A program made the position numbers and the translations under genes. Shown here piece after piece: positions 14,650 to 22,702 of a DNA stretch of 40,662 nucleotides; within the stretch, counting starts at the first letter, position 1; each line of letters starts with the position of its first letter. The stretch comes from a virus: the IMG/VR virus record IMGVR_UViG_3300046533_000099, positions 1 through 40,662 of that record. One strand, 5' to 3'. The notes beneath the pieces were generated by a model. The model saw only the letters and a list, made by a program, of their open reading frames with translations, did no database searches and was not told the origin of the DNA.

Positions 14650-16440
14650 TCACAGGGCCGCTAGCTCCGCCTCGCTCGGTTCGACGGCGTCGTCGTCGAC
14701 GGGAAGCGGTCGCCAATCGAGCGTCACGCGTTCCTCGACGGGAATGAACTTCTTCGTTTCCGGGTCACGCCCCGCGCCGATGGAGACGCCGGTCAGAAAC
14801 AGGTCGAGGAACGACCGCCGCTTGAATACGTCCCACTTGGACCAGGGCGAGCCGGGGCCGATCGGGTCGTCGTCGACGGCGAACCATTCCGTCGGGATGC
14901 GAACCGCATCCGCCGTCTGCACGTCGAGGGTGGCGAGTCGGCCCGTGCACTCGTCCTCGAATTGCCGGTACTGCGTCATGGTCGCGCGCCACATGTCGAG
15001 TTCTTCGCGACCCCGGTACAGCCCCGCTTTGCGGTCCGCCTGAAGCTCAGCGATCGACTGCCGGACGTGGTCGAGGTGAGACGCCGTCTCTCGCCGTTCC
15101 TCCGCGACCCCGGCGAGGTCGGTCTGAGCCGCAAACCGTATCGCCGCAGCCTCGACCCATGCGCGGTCGTCGGCGTCGTCCATGTCGGCGTTCGCGAGCC
15201 GTGCCCACACCCGGTTAGCTACGTAGTCGTCTGCGAGGTCGCGCCGGATCGCGAGGCCGCCGTGACCCTTCGGGTTTGAGCACATGTACGACCCTGCGCT
15301 TAGCGTGCCGTTCCGGCCCTTTGTGCCGCCTGTCTGTCCCATGGACCCGAGACACATTCCGCAGCGTGTGAACCTCCATCCGCTAAGCAGTGTCGGCGTA
15401 ATCTCCGCCCCTCCGGGTCTGACGTCGGGGCGTGAACGCTTCTTGCGTGCTTCCTGTAGTTCGAGCCACTTAGCACCCGTGATGAGCCCCCTATGGGGCG
15501 CGAGGGGCTTTCCTGTCTCGTCGCGGGCGATCACGTTCACGTGTGCCTTACCGCGCTTGACCCGGTCGACGGCGAAGCCTCCGATGGCGGGGTGGTTGAG
15601 AATCCAGCGGACGGTTTGTGCTCGCCATCGGATGGCGTCGTCCTCGCCGGACACCCGTCGGGCTTTGATTGATTCCAGCCGCTTAGGGGTGGCGCGTCGT
15701 GCGGCGTTGCCCGGGGCCGGAACGTTCTCCTTTTCGAGGGTTACCGCAATGCTGTTGTCGGTCTGCCCGCTGAACGACATTTCGATCATGCGCATGACGG
15801 TTTCGACGTGATCGGGATTGTCGTCGTCGGGTTCGAGGACGGAAACGACCAGGTTTCCAATCTGTTCGCGGGCGGCGCGCATTCCGTAGACAGCGGAGCT
15901 TGAATGGTGCCCGCCGACGGCTTTGATTTCGTCTTTCGCGCCCTTGAGTCGCTCGGCCTTAATGTCGCTGTCCTGCTTAGCGAGGGCAGCGATAAGAGCG
16001 AAGATCGCAACGCCGATCGGCGAGGACGTGTCGAGGAACGGTTCAAGCGCCGACACGAACCGCACGCCGTGCGCCTTGAATTCGCGGTCTATGTCGAGGG
16101 CATCGTGTGCACCCTTGCGCGTGAGCCGGGAAAGCTCATTGACGATCACCACGTCTACCTCACCGGCGCGTACGGCTTTCATGAGTTCCTCGAACCCGGG
16201 GCGGATCACCTTCGGGTCCCACCCGGAGCGCCCGACGTCCTTGAACACGCGTTCAGGGGCGACCTCCCACAGGACACCGCCCGCCGACCGGGAAGCGGCG
16301 ACGGCCGCGCATGCGGACACCTGCGCCTCGGGGCTCGCCTCGGATGCGTCGGGGCGTGCTTTCGACTGCCGGGCGTAGATCGCCACGCGTACGGTGTCCA
16401 TCAGGTGGGCGGGCGTGTTGGGGGAAACCATGGGTGCCAT
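14650..16440 (-). CDS. int: Large serine integrase, phiBT1-like
   Basis: 596 residues from ATG 16440 (MAPMVSPNTPAHL), chosen because it aligns residue for residue with the phiBT1 integrase start as I remember it; an in-frame extension to 16533 would read through attP. No good RBS is visible. Catalytic domain: YARQS with nucleophile Ser26, LSRLTRKGAHDALDID, and IALIAALAKQDSD-type segments. Then the recombinase domain (WRAQTVRWILNHPAIGG), a zinc ribbon (CGMCLGSMGQ ... CSNPKGHGG) and a coiled coil (VAEERRETASHLDHVRQ). Catalyses attP x attB integration; reversal needs the directionality factor encoded at 30414-31106. Confidence 0.95.
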   Translation of the reverse strand: MAPMVSPNTPAHLMDTVRVAIYARQSKARPDASEASPEAQVSACAAVAASRSAGGVLWEVAPERVFKDVGRSGWDPKVIRPGFEELMKAVRAGEVDVVIVNELSRLTRKGAHDALDIDREFKAHGVRFVSALEPFLDTSSPIGVAIFALIAALAKQDSDIKAERLKGAKDEIKAVGGHHSSSAVYGMRAAREQIGNLVVSVLEPDDDNPDHVETVMRMIEMSFSGQTDNSIAVTLEKENVPAPGNAARRATPKRLESIKARRVSGEDDAIRWRAQTVRWILNHPAIGGFAVDRVKRGKAHVNVIARDETGKPLAPHRGLITGAKWLELQEARKKRSRPDVRPGGAEITPTLLSGWRFTRCGMCLGSMGQTGGTKGRNGTLSAGSYMCSNPKGHGGLAIRRDLADDYVANRVWARLANADMDDADDRAWVEAAAIRFAAQTDLAGVAEERRETASHLDHVRQSIAELQADRKAGLYRGREELDMWRATMTQYRQFEDECTGRLATLDVQTADAVRIPTEWFAVDDDPIGPGSPWSKWDVFKRRSFLDLFLTGVSIGAGRDPETKKFIPVEERVTLDWRPLPVDDDAVEPSEAELAAL

Positions 16441-16493
16441 GTCTTGATTCTGCTGCATCACTGCTCTGACCTGCGCTTTCGTGACCGATTCTT

Positions 16494-16545
16494 TGTGATG
16501 GTTAGTTACCCATGGAAGGTGATCCATAAGCAACTAACCAGCACC
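16494..16545. other. attP: Attachment site attP, phiBT1-like
   Basis: Imperfect dyad immediately upstream of int: arms GTTAGTT (16501) and AACTAAC (16532), inner TGGA (16513) and TCCA (16523) around AGGTGA, so the centre is GT at 16519-16520. From memory, the phiBT1 attP shares TGGA-N6-TCCATGGG, AACTA and GGTGCTGG in the same register. Serine integrases recombine at a central dinucleotide; GT is used by phiBT1. Confidence 0.8.
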
Positions 16546-16586
16546 GTATCAGGGCCCGTGTCGGCACAGGGGATCGGGACAGCGGG

Positions 16587-16620
16587 AAGCCCCGCCCGGC
16601 GAGGGTGCCGAACGGGGCTT
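16587..16620 (-). terminator. Terminator-like hairpin upstream of attP
   Basis: AAGCCCCG and CGGGGCTT arms, 18-nt loop; no T run on the minus strand. Separates the 16672 operon from int. Confidence 0.6.
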
Positions 16621-16671
16621 AGGGTGAGGGAGCGGGTCCCGGAGCGCTATGGATGCTCCGGGGCTCGCTTG

Positions 16672-16884
16672 CTATCCGGCCGCTATGGGTTTGCCGATCC
16701 TCGCGAGCCGGTAGGCGCCGTGAAGCCTTGAACCTTCCTCGCAACCCTTGCTCGGCCCCTTAGAGCTGACACAGACCGGGCAGGGCGGCGTGACTCCGTC
16801 CCTGGGGTGCACGTGGTCGACGTACGCCGCCCACGCTGTCTCGTAACCTGCCTGGGGGACCGTCGGCCCCGTTCCCTCGCTCAT
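16672..16884 (-). CDS. Small Cys-containing protein next to attP
   Basis: 70 residues. ATG 16884 overlaps the upstream stop as ATGA; the longer frame to 17019 lies within the neighbour. Segment YVDHVHPRDGVTPPCPVC has an HNH-like DH and a CPVC knuckle, but no complete nuclease motif. Last gene before attP, co-translated with the zinc-ribbon protein. No known function; a regulator or metal-binding partner is possible. Confidence 0.6.
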   Translation of the reverse strand: MSEGTGPTVPQAGYETAWAAYVDHVHPRDGVTPPCPVCVSSKGPSKGCEEGSRLHGAYRLARIGKPIAAG

Positions 16885-17111
16885 GCCGACGCCCGCTTTC
16901 CGAGTAGGTCGGCGCAGTAGCCACAACCTTTGATCACGCCGGAATTCGACGCTGATTCGAAGATCGCGATTACCACGAGGGTTTGAGTCTCTCCGCCGCA
17001 CAGAATGCAGAAAGCCCACGGCTTCGGGTAAACGATCTTCGCTTGCCCGTCGCCCGTAGGCTCAGAGTCAAGCGACATTCGCACGGTGTCGACCGTGTCC
17101 GCTTGGGTCAT
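16881..17111 (-). CDS. Zinc-ribbon-like small protein
   Basis: 76 residues, ATG 17111 with AGGAC 8 nt upstream. Two CxxC pairs (FCILCGG near 35, GCGYCADL near 63) indicate a treble-clef or zinc-ribbon fold of about 30 residues. Coupled by ATGA to the next gene. Such phage zinc ribbons bind nucleic acid or RNA polymerase; the role here is not known. Start choice is well supported. Confidence 0.65.
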   Translation of the reverse strand: MTQADTVDTVRMSLDSEPTGDGQAKIVYPKPWAFCILCGGETQTLVVIAIFESASNSGVIKGCGYCADLLGKRASA

Positions 17112-17169
17112 TTTCGATTGTCCTGTCTGAACGTCAGGCCCGGCGAGTTACCAAGCCAGTCTCAGAAGG

Positions 17170-17400
17170 CTACTCCTCTAGTACGTAGGTCGTACGTCCC
17201 ACGGTGACACTCGTCGCACCGTTCCTAACCTGCTGAGCGGCACCCTCGAACTCTTCTGCGCGCTCTTTGTGCTCCCGTGCTGCGCGCTCCCACAGCGCCG
17301 CGCGTCCTTCGAGTTTGCCGAGTAGGGCGGCGACGTCGGAGAAGGTTTTGATCTTGGGTGGGGTGATGCCGTCGAGCGGCTCGTATGTCTCGTCATCCAT
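17170..17400 (-). CDS. Small coiled-coil protein
   Basis: 76 residues, ATG 17400, weak RBS. A helical stretch (LLGKLEGRAALWERAAREH) rich in Ala, Glu and Arg is followed by a short beta hairpin (TSVTVGRTTYVLEE). Resembles small helix-hairpin proteins common in actinobacterial chromosomes and mobile elements. No function recognised. Confidence 0.55.
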   Translation of the reverse strand: MDDETYEPLDGITPPKIKTFSDVAALLGKLEGRAALWERAAREHKERAEEFEGAAQQVRNGATSVTVGRTTYVLEE

Positions 17401-17430
17401 GCGGGCGAGCCTAGCGGGCCGCTCTCGGCC

Positions 17431-18432
17431 TCACAGTCCGTAGAGATCAGGGAGTGACCCCTCATGCGGTACGTCCTCCTTGTGGCGCACGAACGGGCCC
17501 TGATCCCGGAGCGACAGGAAGACGGCGGGATCGACTGTCGGCGGGTCGTCGGGTGTCGGGTCGGGGGCGAGCTGGTCGCCGGGGTCGGCCGTCGGCGGGT
17601 CGCTGGGCGTCGGGTCCGGCGTCGGTGCCGGGGCGGAGTCGACAGCGTCGGCGACTGCCTGACCGACCGTCTGAACGGTGTCGTGCGTCGCCGCCGTCGG
17701 GTCCGTGATCTGAGCCGTCGCGACGACCGGAACGTCGGCTGTCGGGGCGAGCGCCGTCACGGTAACTGTCGCCGGGTCGGCGGGAGTTGCCTTCGTCGGG
17801 TCCTCGACGGTCAACAGGATCTCGACACCGACACGGGCGGCATGCCTGCCCGGCTTCGCCTTCTTCTTGCCCGGCTTCTCGAAGACGGCATCAAGGATCG
17901 ACGCGCCCGGCTTCGGTGCCTTCACGGTGCCCCACACGTACAGGGTTCCGCGTGCGTCGACACGGGCCTGAATCGTCGAGCCCTTCACGGCGTGCTTCTG
18001 CACCTTGTGCACGATCGGGAGTGCCCACGACGGAAGGTTCTTGAGTTCCGGAAGCATGTCGTCGAGCCCCTTCCGGATCGCGTCCTTCCCGTCGCCGGTC
18101 GGCTTCGGCGTCGGCGAGGGCGTCGCTGTCGGGGCGGTTCGTCGAGGCGTCGGCACGGTTCCCAGGGACGGCCGCGAGAGCGTCTCTGAGGGGCCCTGAG
18201 CCGCTCCGTGCGCCGACGGCACCCGGTCGGCCGCCGTGAGCCCCTCAGGGACGTACACGGGCGGTCTCGACGGGTCCGGCTGGTCGAGGTCGGGCACGGC
18301 GTCGCCGACCGGGCGGGATCGTTCGTAACTGATCGCCGTAAGCCCCGTGAAGGCTGCGGCCGTCGCCAGTGCGGCGAGAGCCGACACATAGCGCGTCCGG
18401 CGTGGTGGGTCTGATCGGGCATGTTCGGGCAT
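17431..18432 (-). CDS. Membrane-anchored, Pro/Thr-rich extracytoplasmic protein
   Basis: 333 residues, ATG 18432. Residues 1-14 are charged (SDPPRRTRY), followed by one hydrophobic span (VSALAALATAAAFTGLTAI), so the chain is probably anchored with the bulk outside. A Pro/Thr linker (70-115) leads to a globular segment (about 120-240, WALPIVHKVQKHAVKG ... VGVEILLTVEDP) and a Pro/Asp-rich tail. It lies with small genes upstream of int, away from virion genes. Lysogenic conversion or superinfection exclusion is a reasonable but untested idea; no family recognised. Confidence 0.6.
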   Translation of the reverse strand: MPEHARSDPPRRTRYVSALAALATAAAFTGLTAISYERSRPVGDAVPDLDQPDPSRPPVYVPEGLTAADRVPSAHGAAQGPSETLSRPSLGTVPTPRRTAPTATPSPTPKPTGDGKDAIRKGLDDMLPELKNLPSWALPIVHKVQKHAVKGSTIQARVDARGTLYVWGTVKAPKPGASILDAVFEKPGKKKAKPGRHAARVGVEILLTVEDPTKATPADPATVTVTALAPTADVPVVATAQITDPTAATHDTVQTVGQAVADAVDSAPAPTPDPTPSDPPTADPGDQLAPDPTPDDPPTVDPAVFLSLRDQGPFVRHKEDVPHEGSLPDLYGL

Positions 18433-18446
18433 GATCGGACACTTTC

Positions 18447-18472
18447 AAAAAATCGGAGTGCTGGATTCCGAT
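18447..18472 (-). terminator. Short rho-independent terminator
   Basis: Minus strand ATCGGA, 9-nt loop, TCCGAT, overlapping a run of six T. Follows the 18511 gene and lies just upstream of the 17431 gene. Confidence 0.6.
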
Positions 18473-18510
18473 AGTGGCACATTCAACAGGTGATCGGTAC
18501 ACCAGTCGCT

Positions 18511-18873
18511 TCAGGCGACCAGGGAGGACACGACGGCGCTCGCCGGGAACGGGGGCAGGGTCGACCAGTCGGCAACCCACTCGCCGACGGCGATCATCGG
18601 CAGACCGGGGGCGAGTGCTCGCCACTCCCCCATGCCGACTAGCCAACGGGTCGTGTTGCCCCGTACCTCGATCCGGAACGCCTGAACGCGCGTCAGGATG
18701 CGGGCGACGATCGCGCCGACCGTATGCAGCGCCGCCGCTATGTCGGCTTCGCTGGTGACTAGTTCGAGGAACGACGTAGCCTCGAACTCAGGGGCGGGAA
18801 TCCATCGGATGAGACCGGCTTCGTCAACGGCCGGAACGGCCACCGTGAAGGCGGCGCGGTACATGTGGCGCAT
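18511..18873 (-). CDS. Uncharacterised 120-residue protein
   Basis: ATG 18873 with GAGGCT about 7 nt upstream. Soluble, hydrophobic-rich sequence (MYRAAFTVAVPAVDEAGLI ... ALHTVGAIVARILTRVQAF) with an alpha/beta pattern. It ends before a terminator and is preceded by a cluster of small palindromes at 18964-19035, so it may be separately controlled. No family recognised; it reads like an actinobacterial accessory gene. Confidence 0.55.
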   Translation of the reverse strand: MRHMYRAAFTVAVPAVDEAGLIRWIPAPEFEATSFLELVTSEADIAAALHTVGAIVARILTRVQAFRIEVRGNTTRWLVGMGEWRALAPGLPMIAVGEWVADWSTLPPFPASAVVSSLVA

Positions 18874-18963
18874 ATGCGGAGCCTCGCATTCCGCATGCCG
18901 TCGCGCCTATCGCCCTTAGGTCTCGTCTACACGACTGTCGTCGTACGCCTACAGGATGATCTC

Positions 18964-19035
18964 GGGTAAACCCGTTCGGCATAGCCGAACGCCATAACTG
19001 ATAACTCATCAGTAGTGATACTTAGTTTCGCTAAG
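18964..19035. promoter_or_regulatory. Cluster of short palindromes in an AT-richer leader
   Basis: Three dyads in a row: CGTTCGGC-ATA-GCCGAACG (18973-18991), ACTGAT-AACTC-ATCAGT (18997-19013) and CTTAG-TTTCG-CTAAG (19021-19035), with GGGTAAACCC at 18964. The 229-bp gap 18874-19102 has no credible gene. Likely operator/promoter region for the 18511 gene. Confidence 0.5.
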
Positions 19036-19061
19036 CAATATCCCGACCCCGGGAACGACGA

Positions 19062-19089
19062 AGGCACCTACTCACGTGAGTAGGTGCCT
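19062..19089. promoter_or_regulatory. CIR copy 6, 28-bp perfect palindrome
   Basis: Core 19065-19086, extended by AGG/CCT. Directly after the stop of the 19103 gene. Confidence 0.85.
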
Positions 19090-19102
19090 CAGTCGGGGTC
19101 CG

Positions 19103-20593
19103 TCAGACGACGTCGCACTCGACGATCCGGAACTTCCGGTGCGCCCCGGCGTGCCGCTCGAAGTCGCGCAAGCCGGTCTGCGCGGCGGGGTAGGTTTCCG
19201 ACCAGCGGACGACGCCGTAACCGATCTCGGGGCCGTTCAGAAGTTCGTCGATCTCGCGCGCGAGCCGGTCGATATCCCGCTGAAGGTCTTCAGCCTTCGA
19301 TTCGAGCGCTTCGGCGAGATCGAATTTGTGGTCGCGGTATCCCCCGTCGGTACCGAGCCACCACCCGGATTCGCCCTCAGCGCCGCTGTGAAGGTACATG
19401 TCGTGTCGCTCCCCGTGCTGCCACTTCTTGTCACGCACCCGCTTAACCTTCGGGTCCGCCGCGAGTTCGGCGAACCGGTCGCGCTTCTCGACCGCTTCCG
19501 TCCACCGGTCCTCAAGTTCGTAAGCCTTCTCGTGCCGGTTCTCGGTCACCTCGACGGCGTACAGATACGACCGGGTCTCGCTCGACCGGGTCGACACGGT
19601 CCCGTCGGCGTGAACGACCTTCGTCGTGCGCTTCTTCGAGGGCTTCGGCATTTCCTTAACCTCCTGCTGTCCGTTGTCGACGACCGTCGCCGACGTGTCT
19701 TCGGTGTACTTCTCATTGAGCGGAACGACGATCGGCATAACCGAGAACATGTTGCCCCCGGCGAGCTTCGCCTTCACGGGGACGGCGACCTTACCGAGAT
19801 AGAAACCGACCTTCGCGTCGTTCGCGCGGCGGCGCTCTTCGGTCTTCGCCTTCGAGGGGTTGAACCATCCGAGCCCCCGCCCGTTCTCGTCGAGGATCAG
19901 GTACGCACGGCCGTACTCGCCGTCGACCATGCGAGCCCGAACCATGTTCCCTTCGAGGTCGAACACGGCCGGAAGCGCCCACACTCCGCCGTTCGCGTCG
20001 ATCCGCCCCTGTAGCTCTTCCTCGGCGGCGAGAAGCGAGTGAGCGCGGTTCGTCAGGGCGTTGTCGATCGGGTCCGTCTGGTCGTCCTCGACCGGCTTCG
20101 CCTTCGTCTTCGTGTCGGCGTAGTCGTACGCTTCGGCGTGGTCCATGCCCAGCGCGCGACCTTCTTCGAAGGCGACGGAGTAAGCCGACTTCTCGACGAT
20201 CGGCGCGACCTCGACGACCGGCGCGATCTCAGCCTCGACGGCCGCCTCGACCTCGACGAGACCGGCTTCGATCAGTTCCTCGCGGGTCGGACCGATAGCG
20301 TCCTTCGCCCCAGCCGCCTCGATGGCGGCGACGGCCTTACGGGCGGCGACACGCTCGCCGTCCTCGACGTCTGCACCCGACTCCCAGGTGAACCCGTCGA
20401 GTATGTCGATGATCCAGCCGAACACCCACGCCGGGGCGGTAAGCGTGATGCGCGAACCCTTGCCGTAACGGCGAACGGTCGCGGTACCCCAGTAGCGAGC
20501 GAAGAGCTTCGCATCGGGCGTCGAGGGAGACTCGACCGCCGGGGCAATGTCGATGAGTGCCGCTACCTTGCCCGGGAGGCTTACCGTGATCAT
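19103..20593 (-). CDS. Large uncharacterised early protein, 496 residues
   Basis: ATG 20593 (MITVSLPGKVAALIDIAP) with AAGGAG 8 nt upstream. N-terminal alpha/beta part (1-90) with WVFGWIIDIL; a Glu/Ala/Val-rich linker (100-160); a central region (VWALPAVFDLEGNMVRARM, LILDENGRGLGWF); then a charged C-terminal half with RTTKVVHADGTVSTRSSE and long coiled helices. It stands alone between CIRs 6 and 7, behind a terminator, so it forms its own transcription unit. I do not recognise the family; a DNA-associated or regulatory role is speculation. Confidence 0.7.
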   Translation of the reverse strand: MITVSLPGKVAALIDIAPAVESPSTPDAKLFARYWGTATVRRYGKGSRITLTAPAWVFGWIIDILDGFTWESGADVEDGERVAARKAVAAIEAAGAKDAIGPTREELIEAGLVEVEAAVEAEIAPVVEVAPIVEKSAYSVAFEEGRALGMDHAEAYDYADTKTKAKPVEDDQTDPIDNALTNRAHSLLAAEEELQGRIDANGGVWALPAVFDLEGNMVRARMVDGEYGRAYLILDENGRGLGWFNPSKAKTEERRRANDAKVGFYLGKVAVPVKAKLAGGNMFSVMPIVVPLNEKYTEDTSATVVDNGQQEVKEMPKPSKKRTTKVVHADGTVSTRSSETRSYLYAVEVTENRHEKAYELEDRWTEAVEKRDRFAELAADPKVKRVRDKKWQHGERHDMYLHSGAEGESGWWLGTDGGYRDHKFDLAEALESKAEDLQRDIDRLAREIDELLNGPEIGYGVVRWSETYPAAQTGLRDFERHAGAHRKFRIVECDVV

Positions 20594-20639
20594 TCGCCTT
20601 ACTCCTTCGCCGCCGTCGTTGTTGAGGTCTCGACCGTAC

Positions 20640-20661
20640 CACCTACTCACGTGAGTAGGTG
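20640..20661. promoter_or_regulatory. CIR copy 7
   Basis: Exact core in the leader of the 19103 gene, just downstream of a terminator: an operator position for that unit. Confidence 0.85.
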
Positions 20662-20673
20662 CTCAAAACGCAG

Positions 20674-20695
20674 AAAACCCCCGCCGAAGCGGGGG
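20674..20695 (-). terminator. Rho-independent terminator
   Basis: Minus strand CCCCCGC, TTCG loop, GCGGGGG, then TTTT. Ends the ThyX-deaminase operon about 55 bases after its last stop. Nearly the same hairpin occurs at 34561. Confidence 0.9.
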
Positions 20696-20741
20696 CAATC
20701 TTGCAAAGACTTTACCTAAGGAACGGGCGAAGCGGACAGAT

Positions 20742-20763
20742 CACCTACTCACGTGAGTAGGTG
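20742..20763. promoter_or_regulatory. CIR copy 8, encoding the deaminase C-terminus
   Basis: Exact core. The last codons of the deaminase (HLLT) and its TGA stop lie within the palindrome. Confidence 0.85.
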
Positions 20764-21159
20764 CTCGCCGTCCGGCGTGACGACCCGGCGTACTCCGGTC
20801 GCCCGTATGAGCGTCCAACATGCCGGGCACGGCTCACGCGTGACGTACAGCGTCGAACCGTGAAGCTCGCGCGGGTCGGCGTGCCGAAGCGCGTTCCGTT
20901 CGGCATGGTCGGCGAGGCAATTCGAGTAATCGCTGTCGCGCGGGCAGTCCTCGACCGACAGTCGACCCCGGGGGCACGCACCGGCCGACGCACAACCCGG
21001 CACACCAGCCGGGGCACCGTTGTAACCGGTCCCCCGAACCTCGTTGCGGGCGTTCACGAGAAGTGCGCCGACCTTCGCCCGGGTGCAGTCGGCACGGGTC
21101 GCCGCCCATGCCGCCCCGGCGAGAAAGTAGGTGTCCCAATCGGGACGGGTCACGGCCAT
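20749..21159 (-). CDS. dCMP deaminase
   Basis: 136 residues, ATG 21159 overlapping the previous gene by 10 nt. Zinc-dependent cytidine-deaminase fold: HAE at 85-87 (DHAERNAL) and PCPAC at 110-114. An extra Cys cluster (CASAGACPRG, EDC) is typical of T4-like dCMP deaminases. Converts dCMP to dUMP, the substrate of ThyX two genes upstream, so both raise dTTP supply for phage replication. The C-terminal HLLT and stop lie in CIR 8. Confidence 0.92.
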   Translation of the reverse strand: MAVTRPDWDTYFLAGAAWAATRADCTRAKVGALLVNARNEVRGTGYNGAPAGVPGCASAGACPRGRLSVEDCPRDSDYSNCLADHAERNALRHADPRELHGSTLYVTREPCPACWTLIRATGVRRVVTPDGEHLLT

Positions 21160-21275
21160 ATCGCCCGCGCTACGGCGACGCCGATCACGAACATGATCAG
21201 GAACACGAGAGCGTCGACGAAGAATGAGCGCGGGTCGTCTTCGCCGCCCCAATCGAAACGGTTGTCGTCGTTCAC
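21150..21275 (-). CDS. Small single-span membrane protein
   Basis: 41 residues from GTG 21275, overlapping the upstream stop as GTGA; the open frame beyond it is arginine-rich and lies inside the neighbour. Polar start ([16 protein letters not shown]) then one strong transmembrane helix (FFVDALVFLIMFVIGVAVA). Translationally coupled to deaminase and the 21272 gene. Function unknown. Confidence 0.65.
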   Translation of the reverse strand: MNDDNRFDWGGEDDPRSFFVDALVFLIMFVIGVAVARAIWP

Positions 21276-21610
21276 TTGCGAAGCCCCTTCTTCCGGAATT
21301 CGTCGCGCACCTTCCGAATCAGCTTCTCGACTCCGTCGCGATCGTCGGCGTCGGTGCCGTAGGACTCGCGAAGCCACTTACGGGCGTCGGCCGCGAACAC
21401 GGCCGGGTCGTCGATACGGGTCAGGTCACCGACGCTCTCAGCGTTTTCGAACGGCGAGAAGCACGAACACCCGGCATCCTCGCCCCAGAAGAGCGCGCCG
21501 TCGTCGAGCCGCTGGAAGACGGCGATCATGTTGAACTCATATCCGCCGATCGTGTCGACGTCGCCGACGATCCGGGCGGCGAAGTTCTCGGGGCTGTAGT
21601 AGATGTTCAC
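21272..21610 (-). CDS. Conserved-looking actinophage protein, 112 residues
   Basis: GTG 21610 overlaps the ThyX stop as GTGA. N-terminus [19 protein letters not shown], a tyrosine/phenylalanine-rich beta region, then [17 protein letters not shown] and a basic C-terminal helix ending [13 protein letters not shown]. The [14 protein letters not shown] segment looks like a family signature, probably of a phage DUF, but no function is known. Part of the nucleotide-metabolism operon. Confidence 0.7.
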   Translation of the reverse strand: MNIYYSPENFAARIVGDVDTIGGYEFNMIAVFQRLDDGALFWGEDAGCSCFSPFENAESVGDLTRIDDPAVFAADARKWLRESYGTDADDRDGVEKLIRKVRDEFRKKGLRK

Positions 21611-22311
21611 TTCTTCTCGCTTCCGTAGGGCGAACTAGGCATGTCCTGCACAGAGTTGGGGGCGATCTCGCGGAGCCGGTCGAGGACGAGACCCGCGAAC
21701 TCCCGAATCTCGGCGTCGGCGGCGACATGCCAACGCTTGCCGAGTACGTCGCGCCACGCGCGAAGGTTGCCCGTCACGACCATGTCGACCGGGGCGGCGT
21801 TCGGCAGGATCGCCCGTGCCGCTTCGCGAGCAGCCTTACGGGTGAGTCCCTTCGAGCGAAGTTCCTTCACGGCCGCTTCGTACCGGCCGACGGCGTATGA
21901 GTACGCCGACCGAATGAAGGCTTCGCCCTCAGTGCCTCGCATGGCAGGCGGGATAACCGGCTCAGTGTCGCCGTAGTCGACATAGCGCTGAGAGACGACC
22001 GAGAACGACAGGTGTCGGTGCCGGGTGAGTTCGGTCAGTAGGGCACGGGAGACGCCCCGCACGAGAAGGGTCACGCTCGCGTGTTCCAACACGCTGAAAT
22101 GACCCTGACCGATGATGTTCGCGAGGTAGTCGCGATTCGCCGCCGTCTTCTCGTTGGGCCGGTCGAACGACTTGTAACAGATGCGACCAGCCGCTTCGGC
22201 GAGCGCGTCAGGGTCGGTCGTCCAACTATTCGGATGCGTCTCGTATCTGTACGCCTGAAGTAGGGGGCTGTACGTCGGAAAGTGCGTGTACGCCAATACG
22301 TCGACGTTCAA
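21607..22311 (-). CDS. thyX: Flavin-dependent thymidylate synthase
   Basis: 234 residues. TTG 22311 chosen: GGGGG lies 7 nt upstream and it directly follows the previous stop; the open frame to 22509 is antisense-like. ThyX signature RHRxxSxxxxSxRY is present as [14 protein letters not shown] (97-110); [10 protein letters not shown] (71-80) and [13 protein letters not shown] are also diagnostic. Methylates dUMP to dTMP with methylene-tetrahydrofolate and FADH2. Works with the dCMP deaminase and dNMP kinase. Confidence 0.93.
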   Translation of the reverse strand: MNVDVLAYTHFPTYSPLLQAYRYETHPNSWTTDPDALAEAAGRICYKSFDRPNEKTAANRDYLANIIGQGHFSVLEHASVTLLVRGVSRALLTELTRHRHLSFSVVSQRYVDYGDTEPVIPPAMRGTEGEAFIRSAYSYAVGRYEAAVKELRSKGLTRKAAREAARAILPNAAPVDMVVTGNLRAWRDVLGKRWHVAADAEIREFAGLVLDRLREIAPNSVQDMPSSPYGSEKK

Positions 22312-22313
22312 AG

Positions 22314-22685
22314 TCAGTGCCCCCGCTTCTGAAGCGAGAAGGCGGCGAAGCCCTCGATACGCCCGTCGGCGTAGTGCACGTACCCTTCCGGCGTTCCCTC
22401 CGGTGCCCACTTCCCCCACTTGAGTACGTCCGCTTCGGGTAGGGGCTTGCCGTAGTGACTCGGCACCGGGTCGCCCTCGCCGCGTGCGGAATACCAGCGG
22501 TCGCCGCAACAGTCGCAGTCGACCCCGGCGTCGATCCCATCGAAGTAGATTCCGAGTCGCTGCGCCTTGAAGTCGGCCGTCTCGGCGTCCGGCGCTTCGA
22601 TGATGACGAGAACGGATATCCCGTCGTTCGTGTCGTAGTCGAAACCGCCGCCGCTGTTGTTCTGTCGGTACTCGAAGAAAGGCAT
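22314..22685 (-). CDS. Uncharacterised Cys-containing phage protein
   Basis: 123 residues, ATG 22685 with GGAGAG upstream. An N-terminal beta hairpin ([18 protein letters not shown]) precedes a ferredoxin-like stretch ([19 protein letters not shown]) and [10 protein letters not shown], perhaps metal-binding. First gene of the operon after CIR 9; ThyX follows 3 nt later. Similar small proteins are common in actinophage early regions but have no assigned role. Confidence 0.7.
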   Translation of the reverse strand: MPFFEYRQNNSGGGFDYDTNDGISVLVIIEAPDAETADFKAQRLGIYFDGIDAGVDCDCCGDRWYSARGEGDPVPSHYGKPLPEADVLKWGKWAPEGTPEGYVHYADGRIEGFAAFSLQKRGH

Positions 22686-22702
22686 GTTCTCTCCAATGGA
22701 AA

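Noticed and set aside
16441-16533. Integrase start upstream within attP
   Set aside because: Would translate the attachment site and does not align with phiBT1 integrase; ATG 16440 does.
18824-19009. Minus-strand 61-codon ORF over the palindrome cluster
   Set aside because: Arg-rich, no RBS, overlaps the dyads; unlikely to be translated.
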